Positions 54,846 to 64,000 of a DNA stretch of 64,000 nucleotides are shown here, piece after piece. The notes beneath the pieces are model-generated. The model worked only from the letters and a program-made list of their open reading frames with translations. It had not been told where the DNA came from and made no database searches. A program made the position numbers and the translations under genes. This stretch comes from Membranipora membranacea (lineage: Eukaryota > Bryozoa > Gymnolaemata > Cheilostomatida > Membraniporidae), in the NCBI GenBank assembly GCA_914767715.1, contig OU612075.1:62001-126000 (forward strand), in the 5' to 3' direction. Numbering within the stretch: the first letter of the stretch is position 1; every line of letters begins with the position of its first letter.

Positions 54846-55519
54846 TCAAGCTGATCCGTTGACCGCCGCAGCTGCGGCTGAAATTGCTACAGAGTTTCCA
54901 TTTTCTTTCTCATCTTCAGCGTCAATAAAGTCGAATACTTCTAATGATGTGATGCTGCCTCTCTTATCGGCAGCCTTACTTTTAATCGTCATCCAGTGAT
55001 CTCTGTTATTCTCTATGTTAGCTACAAGTCCCTCTGTCTCAACAAATATCGTCTTCAAAGTGCTATAAATAATCAGGATAGCGGATTATGAATTCATGCC
55101 GACTTGCGTTTAGCGCATGAGGCTCTGAAAATCCTCCATCTGGTAGAAGCTGATGAGACACAAAGGGAGTAAGTGGGGCAGCTGGTAGACTGCAAGGTAT
55201 CCTTCGCTGTGATAAGATCTCCATTATGAACCCTAGAGGAGTAAAGTATTTTCAGGTGGAAAAGTTCACCATTTCGCTAAGGATTAGAAAAGTCAAACTA
55301 AACTCAAGCTATTAAATTTTCTACCGCTGCATCAAACATTGCAAATACCAAATTTAGACTTTCAATAACATACCTGAAAGCGGGTAGCACTATGTGGTCT
55401 ATAAAACCTATCTGTAGGTTGGGTATAGATGCCCTCTCCCTATCCATCATCTCCATAGGATTGCGCCCTAAGGCTTTCTCTAAATCTCCTTGAGAAAAGA
55501 ACTCTTTATACAGCATTTT
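54846..55519 (-). CDS. PDE2A-like: PDE2-like: last two exons, end of catalytic domain
   Basis: Exon 55374-55519 carries [11 protein letters not shown] and Pro-Met-Glu-Met-Met-Asp-Arg-Glu, then [10 protein letters not shown]. That stretch contains the invariant purine-binding Gln of the PDE superfamily. Exon 54846-55062 (acceptor TTTATAG) adds Asn-Arg-Asp-His-Trp and an Asp/Glu-rich tail ending in an Ala-rich run before the stop. The Ala-rich tail is not a known PDE2 feature. Confidence 0.92.
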
Positions 55520-58500
55520 CTGAAAATAAACAGCAATCACAAGTTAGTGTATGTAGAGCTATGATTTTTGATAAAACCGATGAGGCCGTCTATTTTTCCG
55601 ACACTGAAGAGCACTGTGATGAGCTAAGCAGATCAGCAGGCAATCAAATCTCCGGTGTCCGTGGTATAATACATGACAACCACAAGTTTCAACATGTGAT
55701 TTTTTCATATTGCAGCTGATTAACTTGTGTCAAAAATCTTGACTCGTATCCCAAGAATTGACCCGTATCCTAAGTCTGGACCCAATTCCCAAGCCTTGAA
55801 TCACTCTATAATTATATCTGGGTGATTTATTACAATCCCACAAGTCTAGGATATTCAGACTCACCGATACTCTAGGATACTCAGACTCACCGATACTCTA
55901 GGATATTCAGACTCACCGATACTCTAGGATATTCAGACTCACCGATACTCTAGGATACTCAGACTCACCGATACTCTAGGATACTCAGACTCACCGATAC
56001 TCCAGGATACTCAGACTCACCGGTACTCCAGGATACTCAGACTCACCGATACTCTAGGATACTCAGACTCACCGGTACTCTAGGATACTCAGACTCACCG
56101 ATACTCTAGGATACTCAGACTCACCGATACTCTAGGATACTCAGACTGACCGGTACTCTAGGATACTCAGACTCACCGATACTCTAGGATACTCAGACTC
56201 ACCGATACTCTAGGATATTCAGACTCACCGGTACTCTAGGATACTCAGACTCACCGATACTCTAGGATACTCAGACTCACCGATACTCTTTTGGCAGCGC
56301 TCCATGGTTTAGTCTGGTCTGATAAGTCAGCACATGTCATAAATAAACACATCAGAAGTGATTTGTGATCTCCGCTTGTTTTATCAAAGCCCTCTGTAAC
56401 ATAACGTCATTAATATTACAATGTGAAATGGTGGTGCCAACATAACAAATTGTCACCAAGATTACACTGTTGGCATGTGTATCTCTGATCGCGAAGGCCA
56501 AACTAGTCAAAGTACCTGACATGTGTCCGCAATGAGTTTTTAGCGGGTCATCAAACTAACTCCTTTTCAGGATATCAGGGCTACGTGAATTAATTGATGA
56601 AATAAATTGAAATCAACAATATTTTTTTACATATTTCTTCAAGATTGATAAATTTATTTAGACATACATATTTATCAATTTCATACACTATTATAATATA
56701 ATTGTTACCTAGAGCCATGCCCTCCAGTCCTGCCCTGATCCTCAGATGATGAGCTATGTCTGTAGACAGTATTATATCTCTGATTAAGTCTAACAGCTGC
56801 TCATACTCCTTACGACTCACATTCTCAAATATATTACATCCCTCTGTATTCAGTATACACATAGTCTGTGAAAAATGGTGCCTCTACAACAAACCAACAA
56901 ACTCCACGTCCGTCACAGACAACAATAACAACAACACAACAAGTATTACACTGCTGACTTCCTGTTTTGATCAGAAGAAATAGTGATTTTTTAACTTTAA
57001 ATCCGAATCCAGATATGAAATATAATTGTCATTTTATATGTGCATTCAGAAGAGATTTAATCACTTCATGATTGGAATACAAAATAAAGGTCTGAAGTTG
57101 ATGGGAGGAGTTGTCCCCTTAGTACACACTTAGGGGACAACTCCGATCAGAAATCAACTCAAATCATCATAAGCTTTATAACAATAACAAGATAGAATAT
57201 AGAGAAGCAGCCTTCTCACCTCCATCACTGATCCCTCTGAGCTGTACAGAGCTGCCAGAACCGATTTCTGTCAACAAGATATAATATATTTTAGTAATAA
57301 CAAGTAGTAGGCGTGGCTTTTTTTTGTCAGTTGTGATCTGCTAGAATGGATAGAAATGGTGTGTGTAGCACATCAATATCATGTACTGAACTATGTAGTA
57401 TAACAGCCTCTAGTATTCTAGTATTCTCAGACCAAAAGACTAAAGAAACGCAACAAGCTGAAGCTGTAGCCCTAATAAAACAACAAATCTGGATTGAGTT
57501 TAACTTATCCCCCTACAGAAATTGTTTCTTTCCTCTGGAGTGTATTAAAACCTGTGGATTGAACAACTTCAGGCTGAAAATTTTAAACTTGATCCCGCCG
57601 TAGTTTCCTCTCCCCACATACTTGGGTACTCGGGTATTCAGTCACTAGGGTACTCAGGTACTCGGGTACTCAGGTACTTGGGTACTCAGGTACTCGGTTA
57701 TTCGTATACTGTTATACTCACTGATGCTACTTGGAATGAGTTACTGGTCCCTCTGTGATCAATGTCATGACATAACGCCGCTACAAAATATGCCAGCGCC
57801 TCCAGCTCACTGTAATGTATAGAGAGGTTTATCTGTGATGTCATAACTCAAGGGGATGAAGGTGAAGTAGTTTTGTTAGATCTGTCATAACAAAATTTGG
57901 CCTCAGCTGAAGTTTCAAGTATAGTTCCAAATTAACCAACCACTTCGGTTCAGCACATCCTGTTTAATCTTCTCCTGTTCACCACATAGTTCTAGTAACA
58001 TCAACCAATTCTTATAACTCACTACAAGGGGTCCCAGCAATGTAAGGCCAATAACCCTAACACGTAGGCTGTGTGTCATAGGGTGGCAATGGTGCATTTG
58101 AATGTGCTGTGCGATAACAGAACTCCGAGTATTTAATAGCGGGCTCGTTAATTTGCGCCATCAACCCATTCTTTTTTGTAGATGGTGAGATGGTGCAATC
58201 GGTTAGCATGCTAGTTATTCACTACCAGGCGATTGGGGCCGCCGAAGTTGTGGAGCTTTCAAGTGTTGATTGTTCCAGCCCCCAGCAACCTCGGGTATAG
58301 AGCTCTCCGCTCAGAAAATTATTATCATATAAATTGTTTCTTATTCCTTATTTCTTATTTCTAAACCCAGAAGCCCCAACCAGATTACCTTACAGCGTGA
58401 CATTGCTGCTAATTTCACATCGTAGTTACTTACATTGCATAAAGTGTGCACTGAGTTACAATAAATCAGATTTATCATCTCTGACCAGACCTGACAGAGT

Positions 58501-59610
58501 AGACATAAACTTACTCGAGTATGTTTGTAGACAGACAGTTTAGATTTTGTAGTAGTAGATAAGCGAAGTGAGCGACTGAGAACGCGTGATGCCAGTTATG
58601 ATAAGGTGGATCTCTGTAACCTTTTCTAACCATCAGTATGAATCTAGACAAGGTGTGAGGCTTTATTCTGAATGTTTGTACAAAGTCCAGCTCATGGAAC
58701 ATACTCACAACCGCCTGTAACCACATAACATACATAATATGTATTGGTCTGGGAAAGATAGACTGTATTCATGTAGGTCGCTGAAAAATCAAACAATTTC
58801 CAAATTGTCAGCCAATATGTTGTTAAAGTTACTGTCCACCTGACATGACATACTAGGCTCTGCTTACAAAGTATATCCAAGCAGAGTTCCACAGAATATA
58901 CAAAATAAAGTGAGCTTATGGGAGATTTGCCACGAGTTGTGGCTAGGCTGCAATCAAATGGATGGGCTTTTCTCTTAGTAAGCCAAGCTATTAATATTCA
59001 GCCATTCAAGGTTCAGGTATACAATATAAATTCTATAACTGGGGAGAATCTCTGCTACTGGACCCAATATCTAGAGTACTGGACAACAAAGAGAGGTAGA
59101 CGGTATACAATACTACAATGTTATACTTACAGAAGGCATATCTTTGGTGTTTATATAACGAGGTACGGATAGTTTGATGTCATTAAGGTACAGATTATCA
59201 CCGTAACTAGAGAGAGGCTGCACTGGCTGCTTCATCAGATCCACTACTTCCTGATGTGGAACCTTAACAGAAATATTCATGTATACAAACCAGCAGGTCT
59301 AAAAACCAGCAGGTCTAAAAACTAGCAGGTCTAAAAACCAGCAGGTCTAAGAACCAGCAGGTCTAAAAACCAGCAGGTCTAAAAACTAGCAGGTCTAAAA
59401 ACCAGCAGGTCTAAAAACCAGCAGGTCTAAAAACTAGCAGGTCTAAAAACCAGCAGGTCTAAAAACCAGCAGGTCTAAAAACCAGTAGGTCTAAAAACCA
59501 GCAGGTCTAAACATGGGGAAGCAGTACCCGATACATTCATGTGTATGTATGTTCATTTATATGGTATTTATATATAGTAGTTTTTCAATGCCAAGCAATC
59601 ATATGACATT

Positions 59611-59696
<86 letters not shown>

Positions 59697-62600
59697 CTGA
59701 GCTGTCTCTGATTGGTATGATTCAGTCAGCTACAGGCCCACAGTATGTCTACCTGCTATCATATTGTTAAAGGGCAACCAAGGTTTCAAACAACTTCTCT
59801 TTGATGGCCATTGATTAATAGAAGATTGCACCTTCTGCATGGGGAAAAAGACAAAATATAATTCGGATGATTATTCAGCCAGAATTCTTGTGAAACATTT
59901 CTTCCATCAGGTACTCAAACTCAGCTAAAAGAGAATACCACATAGCAGTTTCCTGTTCCTGTTATTATTTAGCCTGTGCTCTATAATTATTACAGCAAAG
60001 TCTTGGAACCTCCCCTAAACTGAAGTGTTACCCAGCTTAGAGTCAGCAACTACTTTGAGTTTTGCATCGCGTAATGCACAAAGCTGATGCTGCCCAGCAC
60101 ATTATTTGCTACCCATTAATGCATTGCTGCGAAACTTTAGTTGCCCTTTAAGTACACTAAGGAGAGAGTCATCCGCTTTGCCTTTGTTTGCCTTGATAAT
60201 GCTAATCAAGTTGGAATTAGGTCAAGTTTGATCCAAATTGCAAACATTTAGGGTCTTTCCCATTTTACTGGTGAGCCGCAGCTCAAAGGAAGAGGGGGCA
60301 ACTCCAAATGCATGCATGCAAATTGGGACACATTTGATCCAAGTTTGACAAACACGATGAGTAACGATAAGTAACGCAACCATGTTTAGCTTTACTTACA
60401 TAAATATGGAATCATACCAGTAACTAATTGGATAGTTTTATGTTTGATGAATACCATGACCTGATTGGCTGGTTTTACTTACATGCATGTGGAATACCAT
60501 TAGCTCATTGGCTAGTTTGACTCTGTTGTGGGCATCGACCACATCTCTGTACATTAAACTCTACAACAGAAGAGCAGATATGTTGTGATTAGTCTACAGC
60601 AGAAACACATTTCATTCTTCTCTCAATTTGGGAGTGTTTTGTTTTATAACATCTCTAGTGCTGTTTTTCATAGTAATAATAACTATGATATTACTACATA
60701 TGTCTATCCTAGTCAAGTGCTCATGGCTAGCCTAGGTGTCTTAGTTACTTGGGTGACTATGTCAGAGATGCGGCATAACACCTGAACACCCCCATCAAAT
60801 CTAGCTAGGGTACTCAGGCTTACACAATATTGGAGTGTCAGATCACAAAAACATTAGCTGACAATATAAGATACATGTTTGTAACTATAGGTCTATTCAA
60901 GATTATATGAGATTTCATTGTAGACTGACTATTAATATCTACTCAGGTCTGCTGATAAATTATAGTCTGGGGGTAAAAGTGATACCTGTAACTTTGGCTA
61001 AACGAAAGTGAAGGATAGACATTTGCACAAAATTTCAGAGCAGAACTAGAATATACAGAGTTTTTTTACACCACAATAACTCATTTTCTTGAGCAATTTG
61101 ACAAGGCTCAGTTTAGTTGTTTAATAATGCAGTACTGTGTTACACTTTGTAATTTTACTAACTTTTGGCCTGGCCTTTTAGCCTCTTATCTTGTAGTTAT
61201 TTTACCTCGGCTCATGCATTATAAAGGCCACGGCAAGTTATGCTAATTTCTTAATCTCATCTGTTGGAGGGTTTGCCTCTTTACCTGCTACTATTATCAA
61301 AATAACTGAAAAGACACCATCCCACCCTAAAGTACTACTGAGGTTTTTTGCATTTCTCAGGGTGTGAAAGGTGATTTGAGTGCTTGTTATGTGTGGCTGG
61401 TGGTAAATTGTCCGCGTTTTTGAGGTAAGGAGGCCGAATTTCCACCTATAAAGTACTTGCCCTGCCAATGATGCTCCCCTGCATCTTACTATATTTACTT
61501 CAAACATCGTATTTCTAACTTACTGGGGGTTAACCAGGAAATAGCGTATTAGCCACACCCCCCCCCTCCTAAAGGGGAACCCTCAGTTATCTTGTTAATC
61601 ATTGAGGTAAGAAAAAATTGAGTTTCACTCAAACTTTATTGTCGGCTCTAGCTGCATAGTTTGCTAGTTCTGATTGTGCCTCAACATGAAAATGCTCTGT
61701 CATCAAAGTATCGAAAAAGAAATAAATGAAAATAAAGAAATTACCCACAATTATTTATCACTGTGCTATGCTTTTACACTGCAGGTAAATTATTATAGAA
61801 TGGTAACAACTTACATGTACGATACTAATACAGCAGTATGTAGCTAGTGCTTGGGCTATATCCTCATCTATAGATGTAAAGTAAGGGCTGCCTATCTTAT
61901 TACACAACTGAGCAGCACCTATTATATTATCTACAATAAGAAAATGAGATAAATGGATATGCTGTAATTCTATTCATCAAGGTTTGTTCTGAAAAAGGTT
62001 GTGAGCTATAGGACCATACTCGACATTTGCCATTTTTTCTGGAGGTTGGGTTTCCATATTGGCTATTAGAAGAATTCTTGTTATCAAATACAAAAACAAA
62101 GTGTCTAAATTTCGATTCACCCAGATAATCCGAAAACAGAAGCTTCCAGTTAAGAAAGTAATCTCAATAAATAATAACCAGAGACTATAGATATCTATAG
62201 TCTCTGTAATAACCTCACAATATAGACATATACAACTAGAGTGATTATTACTGAACTTGTTATTCCTTACTGACCTCGCTCATCTTTTATGGGAAAGCAA
62301 AGAATACTCCTTGTCTTAAACCCTGTACTCTGATCTACGCCCCTGTAGAATAAGGGGTGCGAGTAGGCATCCTTTATATTCAGTATTTTACCTGTCTGTA
62401 CCACATGACCTGCTATCCCCTCTGTAGCTGATATCCGAACCTGCCATAAGACAAAATAATTAAACCTTCAATCTGTTATTATAATGATTGAATATTAAAT
62501 TATATAATATAATTATTCTGATTTGCACTGTGGGAATACTGGACTGTCTCTTTTACAATATCTAAGCACTCCTTGAGCTAACCATTTCATCAGCAGGATG

Positions 62601-64000
62601 TCTTTGAGGCGTAGAACGTCTCTTAACCTCGGATGTCACTACATCACATCACAAATTGTAGTTCTCCAAGTATGGGCCATTTTATAAGATTTTGAGGCTT
62701 CACACTTTGCCTGTTCTAGGACCCATCAACACACCACAGGGGTAACACTGACCTCATCAGACGCGATGTCTCCGTCAAACACTTTGGCCACCAACTCGTT
62801 GACATCACTCTCCATAAGAAACACGGAGCACTTCTCAGCGTTTGTTATGTTTCTCGCCTCCTGCATTATTTCCTTGAGTAAATTTGTCAGATCATCTATA
62901 AGCCACAAAACATCAAAATGATACCATCTATGATAATATATTGTATTTTTATTCAAGTAATTATAACTAAGGCCAAGTCATTCAGAAGCAACTGTTCCAG
63001 TCAGAGTAACGCAATAACTTAATTCTCAACCTTTTTTTTTGCCTTTTTTCTTTCGGCGCTATTCTGAAAACATTCAACTATTGAAATGAAAAAGACTGCC
63101 AATGAAAGTGTTAAAAAAAATGTGTTTATTAAAATATGGGATTGCATTTGAATTAGGGATAAAAATGGTGCAGCGTCAGGTAATGGAGGCTGGGACTGGA
63201 GGAGTGAAGCAAAGCAAGAATTTACAGTTTACAACAGTAGTGATAATACAGGAAGTGGATTTAAGGAGAACTTGGCGAGTGGATTAAAGGCGAGACAATG
63301 AGGTAAGGCAAGGAGCGGAGATTGATGAATAGGAATCTACGTACTCTCATCTATACCGACACAGTGGGTTACAGGTGTAAGCTTCAGGATTTTAGCAGTT
63401 GTCCATCTCCAGGTGAACAACTCAAACTCACTGGTGTTTGTATCCATACACTTGACCTCAAGTCTTCGCGACTTTTTCTTTGTGTAATCTCCGGCCTCCA
63501 CTCTGATTCCGTCATATGTTGAGATGTTGTTGTAGAGGAGTGTATTGATGTCACTGTCTGTAGCGTGACAGCTGGTCTCTGATGTAGATTTAACTGAAGG
63601 TTTATTAGACTGAGAACGAGCGCTGGTGATCTGAGTCATGGTCGGTAATACTGTACCGGAGATTGGTGCTAGAAGTGGCCTCAGGCTCTCAGTAGGTGCC
63701 TCCACAGAAGTGGGTTTGTGGTGAGAGGTGAGTGATTTTTTCATTGTAAGATTGTGTTGGTCCATACTAGATGATCTTCCGTACTTTACAGCAAGTATCT
63801 CCAGCTGAGACTGAGGGTGACGGCCGAGGAATGATTGAATAGGAGACGGACCATCATAAGACATTCTCTTATCTCTCAGTCTTGTCGGAGTCTCTAAGTC
63901 TATACTCGGATATTTGGTCAGTACCATGGATGTTTGGGCTGCGCTGGTACTAAGCATTGAATTATCATACTGTGTACCACGTGATCTGTAGGCGTTACAG
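54846..64000 (-). CDS. PDE2A-like: PDE2-like cyclic nucleotide phosphodiesterase (5' end off window)
   Basis: Thirteen minus-strand exons join in phase: 63432 to the window edge, 62753-62895, 62275-62440, 61815-61930, 60483-60560, 59131-59262, 58515-58714, 57722-57809, 57220-57267, 56709-56883, 56281-56393, 55374-55519 and 54846-55062. They encode at least about 715 residues. The product should hydrolyse cAMP and cGMP and be regulated by cGMP through GAF domains. The catalytic part has Tyr-Arg-Asp-Pro-Pro-Tyr-His-Asn-Trp, typical of PDE2 rather than PDE5, 10 or 11, plus Cys-His-Asp-Ile-Asp-His-Arg-Gly and Ala-Asp-Leu-Ser-Asp-Gln-Thr-Lys. Human PDE2A has two GAF domains. Only the one corresponding to GAF-B is visible here. 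Confidence 0.92.
55846..56286. repeat. 26-bp minisatellite (~17 copies) built on a PDE exon donor
   Basis: On the minus strand the unit is GGTGAGTCTGAGTATCCTAG plus AGTATC, so every copy reproduces AGAGTATC(G/A)GTGAGT, the exact 5' splice site of the PDE exon ending at 56281. About 17 potential donors therefore lie in tandem at the start of this intron. Several units carry AGTACC in place of AGTATC. Confidence 0.95.
56281..57809 (-). CDS. PDE2A-like: PDE2-like: metal-binding core (exons 57722-57809, 57220-57267, 56709-56883, 56281-56393)
   Basis: Exon 57722-57809 holds [15 protein letters not shown], giving the His-Asp pair of the metal site. The 48-nt exon gives [12 protein letters not shown]. 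The next starts with Arg-His-His-Phe and contains [10 protein letters not shown] and Asp-Ile-Ala-His-His-Leu. Exon 56281-56393 holds Cys-Ala-Asp-Leu-Ser-Asp-Gln-Thr-Lys, whose first Asp is the last metal ligand. All four expected metal ligands are present, so the enzyme is predicted to be active. Confidence 0.93.
57107..57144. repeat. Hairpin with GGAGTTGTCCCCT arms
   Basis: 13-bp exact arms enclose a short loop. The same arm sequence resembles the ends of the foldback element at 17.97 kb and short stretches elsewhere, for example about 44895. Confidence 0.75.
57617..57705. repeat. Degenerate (GGTACTCA/GGTACTCG)n tandem repeat
   Basis: Short units of TACTCGGGTACTCAGG type lie immediately 3' (minus strand) of the PDE exon ending at 57722. 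Confidence 0.85.
58515..59262 (-). CDS. PDE2A-like: PDE2-like: linker and start of catalytic domain (exons 59131-59262, 58515-58714)
   Basis: The 132-nt exon encodes the hydrophilic linker between GAF and catalytic domain, weakly similar to PDE2A. The 200-nt exon begins Val-Val-Ser-Met-Phe-His-Glu-Leu and contains [20 protein letters not shown]. This is the PDE2 signature, with the catalytic His and first metal-binding His. Confidence 0.92.
59291..59508. repeat. 16-bp minisatellite, about 13 copies
   Basis: The unit AAAAACCAGCAGGTCT is repeated in the PDE intron just upstream (minus strand) of the acceptor at 59262. Confidence 0.95.
59628..59696. repeat. (ATT)n microsatellite
   Basis: An uninterrupted ATT run preceded by ATC units, in a PDE intron. 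Confidence 0.95.
59767..60151 (-). mobile_element. MITE copy B (same family as 5019-5394)
   Basis: It begins TTAAAGGGCAACCAAGG and ends CTTTAGTTGCCCTTTAA, with an interior that is the reverse complement of copy A. It lies in a PDE intron and has no coding capacity. Confidence 0.75.
60483..61930 (-). CDS. PDE2A-like: PDE2-like: end of GAF domain and helical linker (exons 61815-61930, 60483-60560)
   Basis: Exon 61815-61930 contains [17 protein letters not shown]. This fits the N-K-x(n)-F-x(3)-D-E motif of cyclic-nucleotide-binding GAF domains. Exon 60483-60560 gives the connecting helix (Ala-Asn-Glu-Leu-Met-Val-Phe-His-Met). Confidence 0.92.
60561..61814. other. PDE intron without recognised features
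   Basis: About 1.25 kb of AT-rich sequence between two GAF/linker exons. A short C-run near 61558 was seen and no element was recognised. Confidence 0.5.
62179..62206. repeat. Perfect 28-bp palindrome
   Basis: CAGAGACTATAGAT followed directly by its reverse complement, in a PDE intron. Confidence 0.9.
62275..62895 (-). CDS. PDE2A-like: PDE2-like: GAF domain (exons 62753-62895, 62275-62440)
   Basis: The first exon (acceptor CTTATAG) encodes Leu-Leu-Lys-Glu-Ile-Met-x-Glu-Ala-Arg, then Asn-Ala-Glu-Lys-Cys-Ser-Val-Phe-Leu and Leu-Val-Ala-Lys-Val-Phe-Asp-Gly. The second has Gly-Ile-Ala-Gly-His-Val, Asp-Ala-Tyr-x-His-Pro-Leu-Phe-Tyr-Arg-Gly-Val-Asp and Ile-Leu-Cys-Phe-Pro-Ile-Lys-Asp-Glu. These are very close to the cGMP-binding GAF-B of PDE2A. 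Confidence 0.93.
63432..64000 (-). CDS. PDE2A-like: PDE2-like: Ser/Thr-rich N-terminal exon, open to the window edge
   Basis: The exon ends at a GTGAGT donor in phase 1, matching the next exon. It encodes at least 175 residues rich in Ser, Thr, Pro and Gln with no domain I recognise, ending in a basic run (Lys-Lys-Lys-Ser-Arg-Arg). The frame is open upstream to base 64000, so the ATG at 63957 need not be the start. The sequence does not resemble GAF-A, which in human PDE2A precedes GAF-B. GAF-A is either encoded further upstream or absent. Phosphorylation or localisation roles are possible but unproven. Confidence 0.7.

Noticed and set aside
59513-59770. Poly-leucine open frame
   Set aside because: Translation of an (ATT)n microsatellite, inside a PDE intron.
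54846-64000. PDE5, PDE10 or PDE11 rather than PDE2
   Set aside because: The Arg-Asp-Pro-Pro-Tyr-His-Asn-Trp block, the Phe-Ser-Gln-Gly-Asp-Leu-Glu-Lys segment and the GAF sequence match PDE2 best.

Overview
The window is nuclear DNA from an invertebrate animal. Almost every coding stretch is a short exon bounded by GT...AG introns of a few hundred bases. The sequence is AT-rich and full of minisatellites, SINE- and MITE-like repeats, and one intact BEL/Pao LTR retrotransposon. The protein families present (VWC/VWD/C8/TIL, Kunitz, EGF, a PDE2-type phosphodiesterase) are metazoan. Nothing here lets me name the phylum with confidence.

Layout. (1) 1-8.1 kb: no complete gene. It holds dispersed repeats, a MITE, hairpins and one minus-strand half-Kazal exon (5835-5992). 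(2) 8.16-49.6 kb, plus strand: one very large gene. I could thread about 50 exons whose intron phases all agree; with a tentative 22-nt first exon at 6805 they give 8,814 nt, or 2,937 codons plus stop. The predicted secreted protein reads: coiled coil, VWC, EGF, Kunitz, Tyr/Gly pentapeptide repeats, VWC, tyrosinase-like domain, more pentapeptide repeats, about 26 VWC units, VWD, C8, TIL. Three VWC units carry an inserted loop ending in an R-x-K-R furin-type site, and the VWD has a GDPH self-cleavage motif. (3) 28.9-37.7 kb: a BEL/Pao element inserted antisense into one intron of that gene. Its 733-bp LTRs are identical by eye, it has a 5-bp target duplication and an open 1,867-residue polyprotein. 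(4) 49.6-54.8 kb: convergent intergenic spacer with an old ~780-bp tandem duplication. (5) 54.8-64.0 kb, minus strand: a PDE2-like cyclic nucleotide phosphodiesterase gene. Its 13 phase-consistent exons cover a Ser/Thr-rich N-terminal stretch, one GAF domain and a full catalytic domain; the 5' end runs off the window.

The C-terminal VWC-VWD-C8-TIL order is that of kielin/BMPER-type BMP modulators and of gel-forming matrix proteins. The tyrosinase-like domain has lost most canonical copper ligands but sits between Tyr-rich repeats. The composition suggests a proteolytically processed extracellular-matrix or adhesive protein with a probably non-catalytic tyrosinase fold; this is inference. The PDE2-like gene is a tail-to-tail neighbour with no evident functional link.

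A second theme is that minisatellites have grown on exon/intron borders. At two exons, one in each gene, the repeat unit contains the exon's own 5' splice site, so the donor is present in about 5 and about 17 tandem copies. Exon limits were read by eye from splice consensus and phase; no transcript evidence was available.
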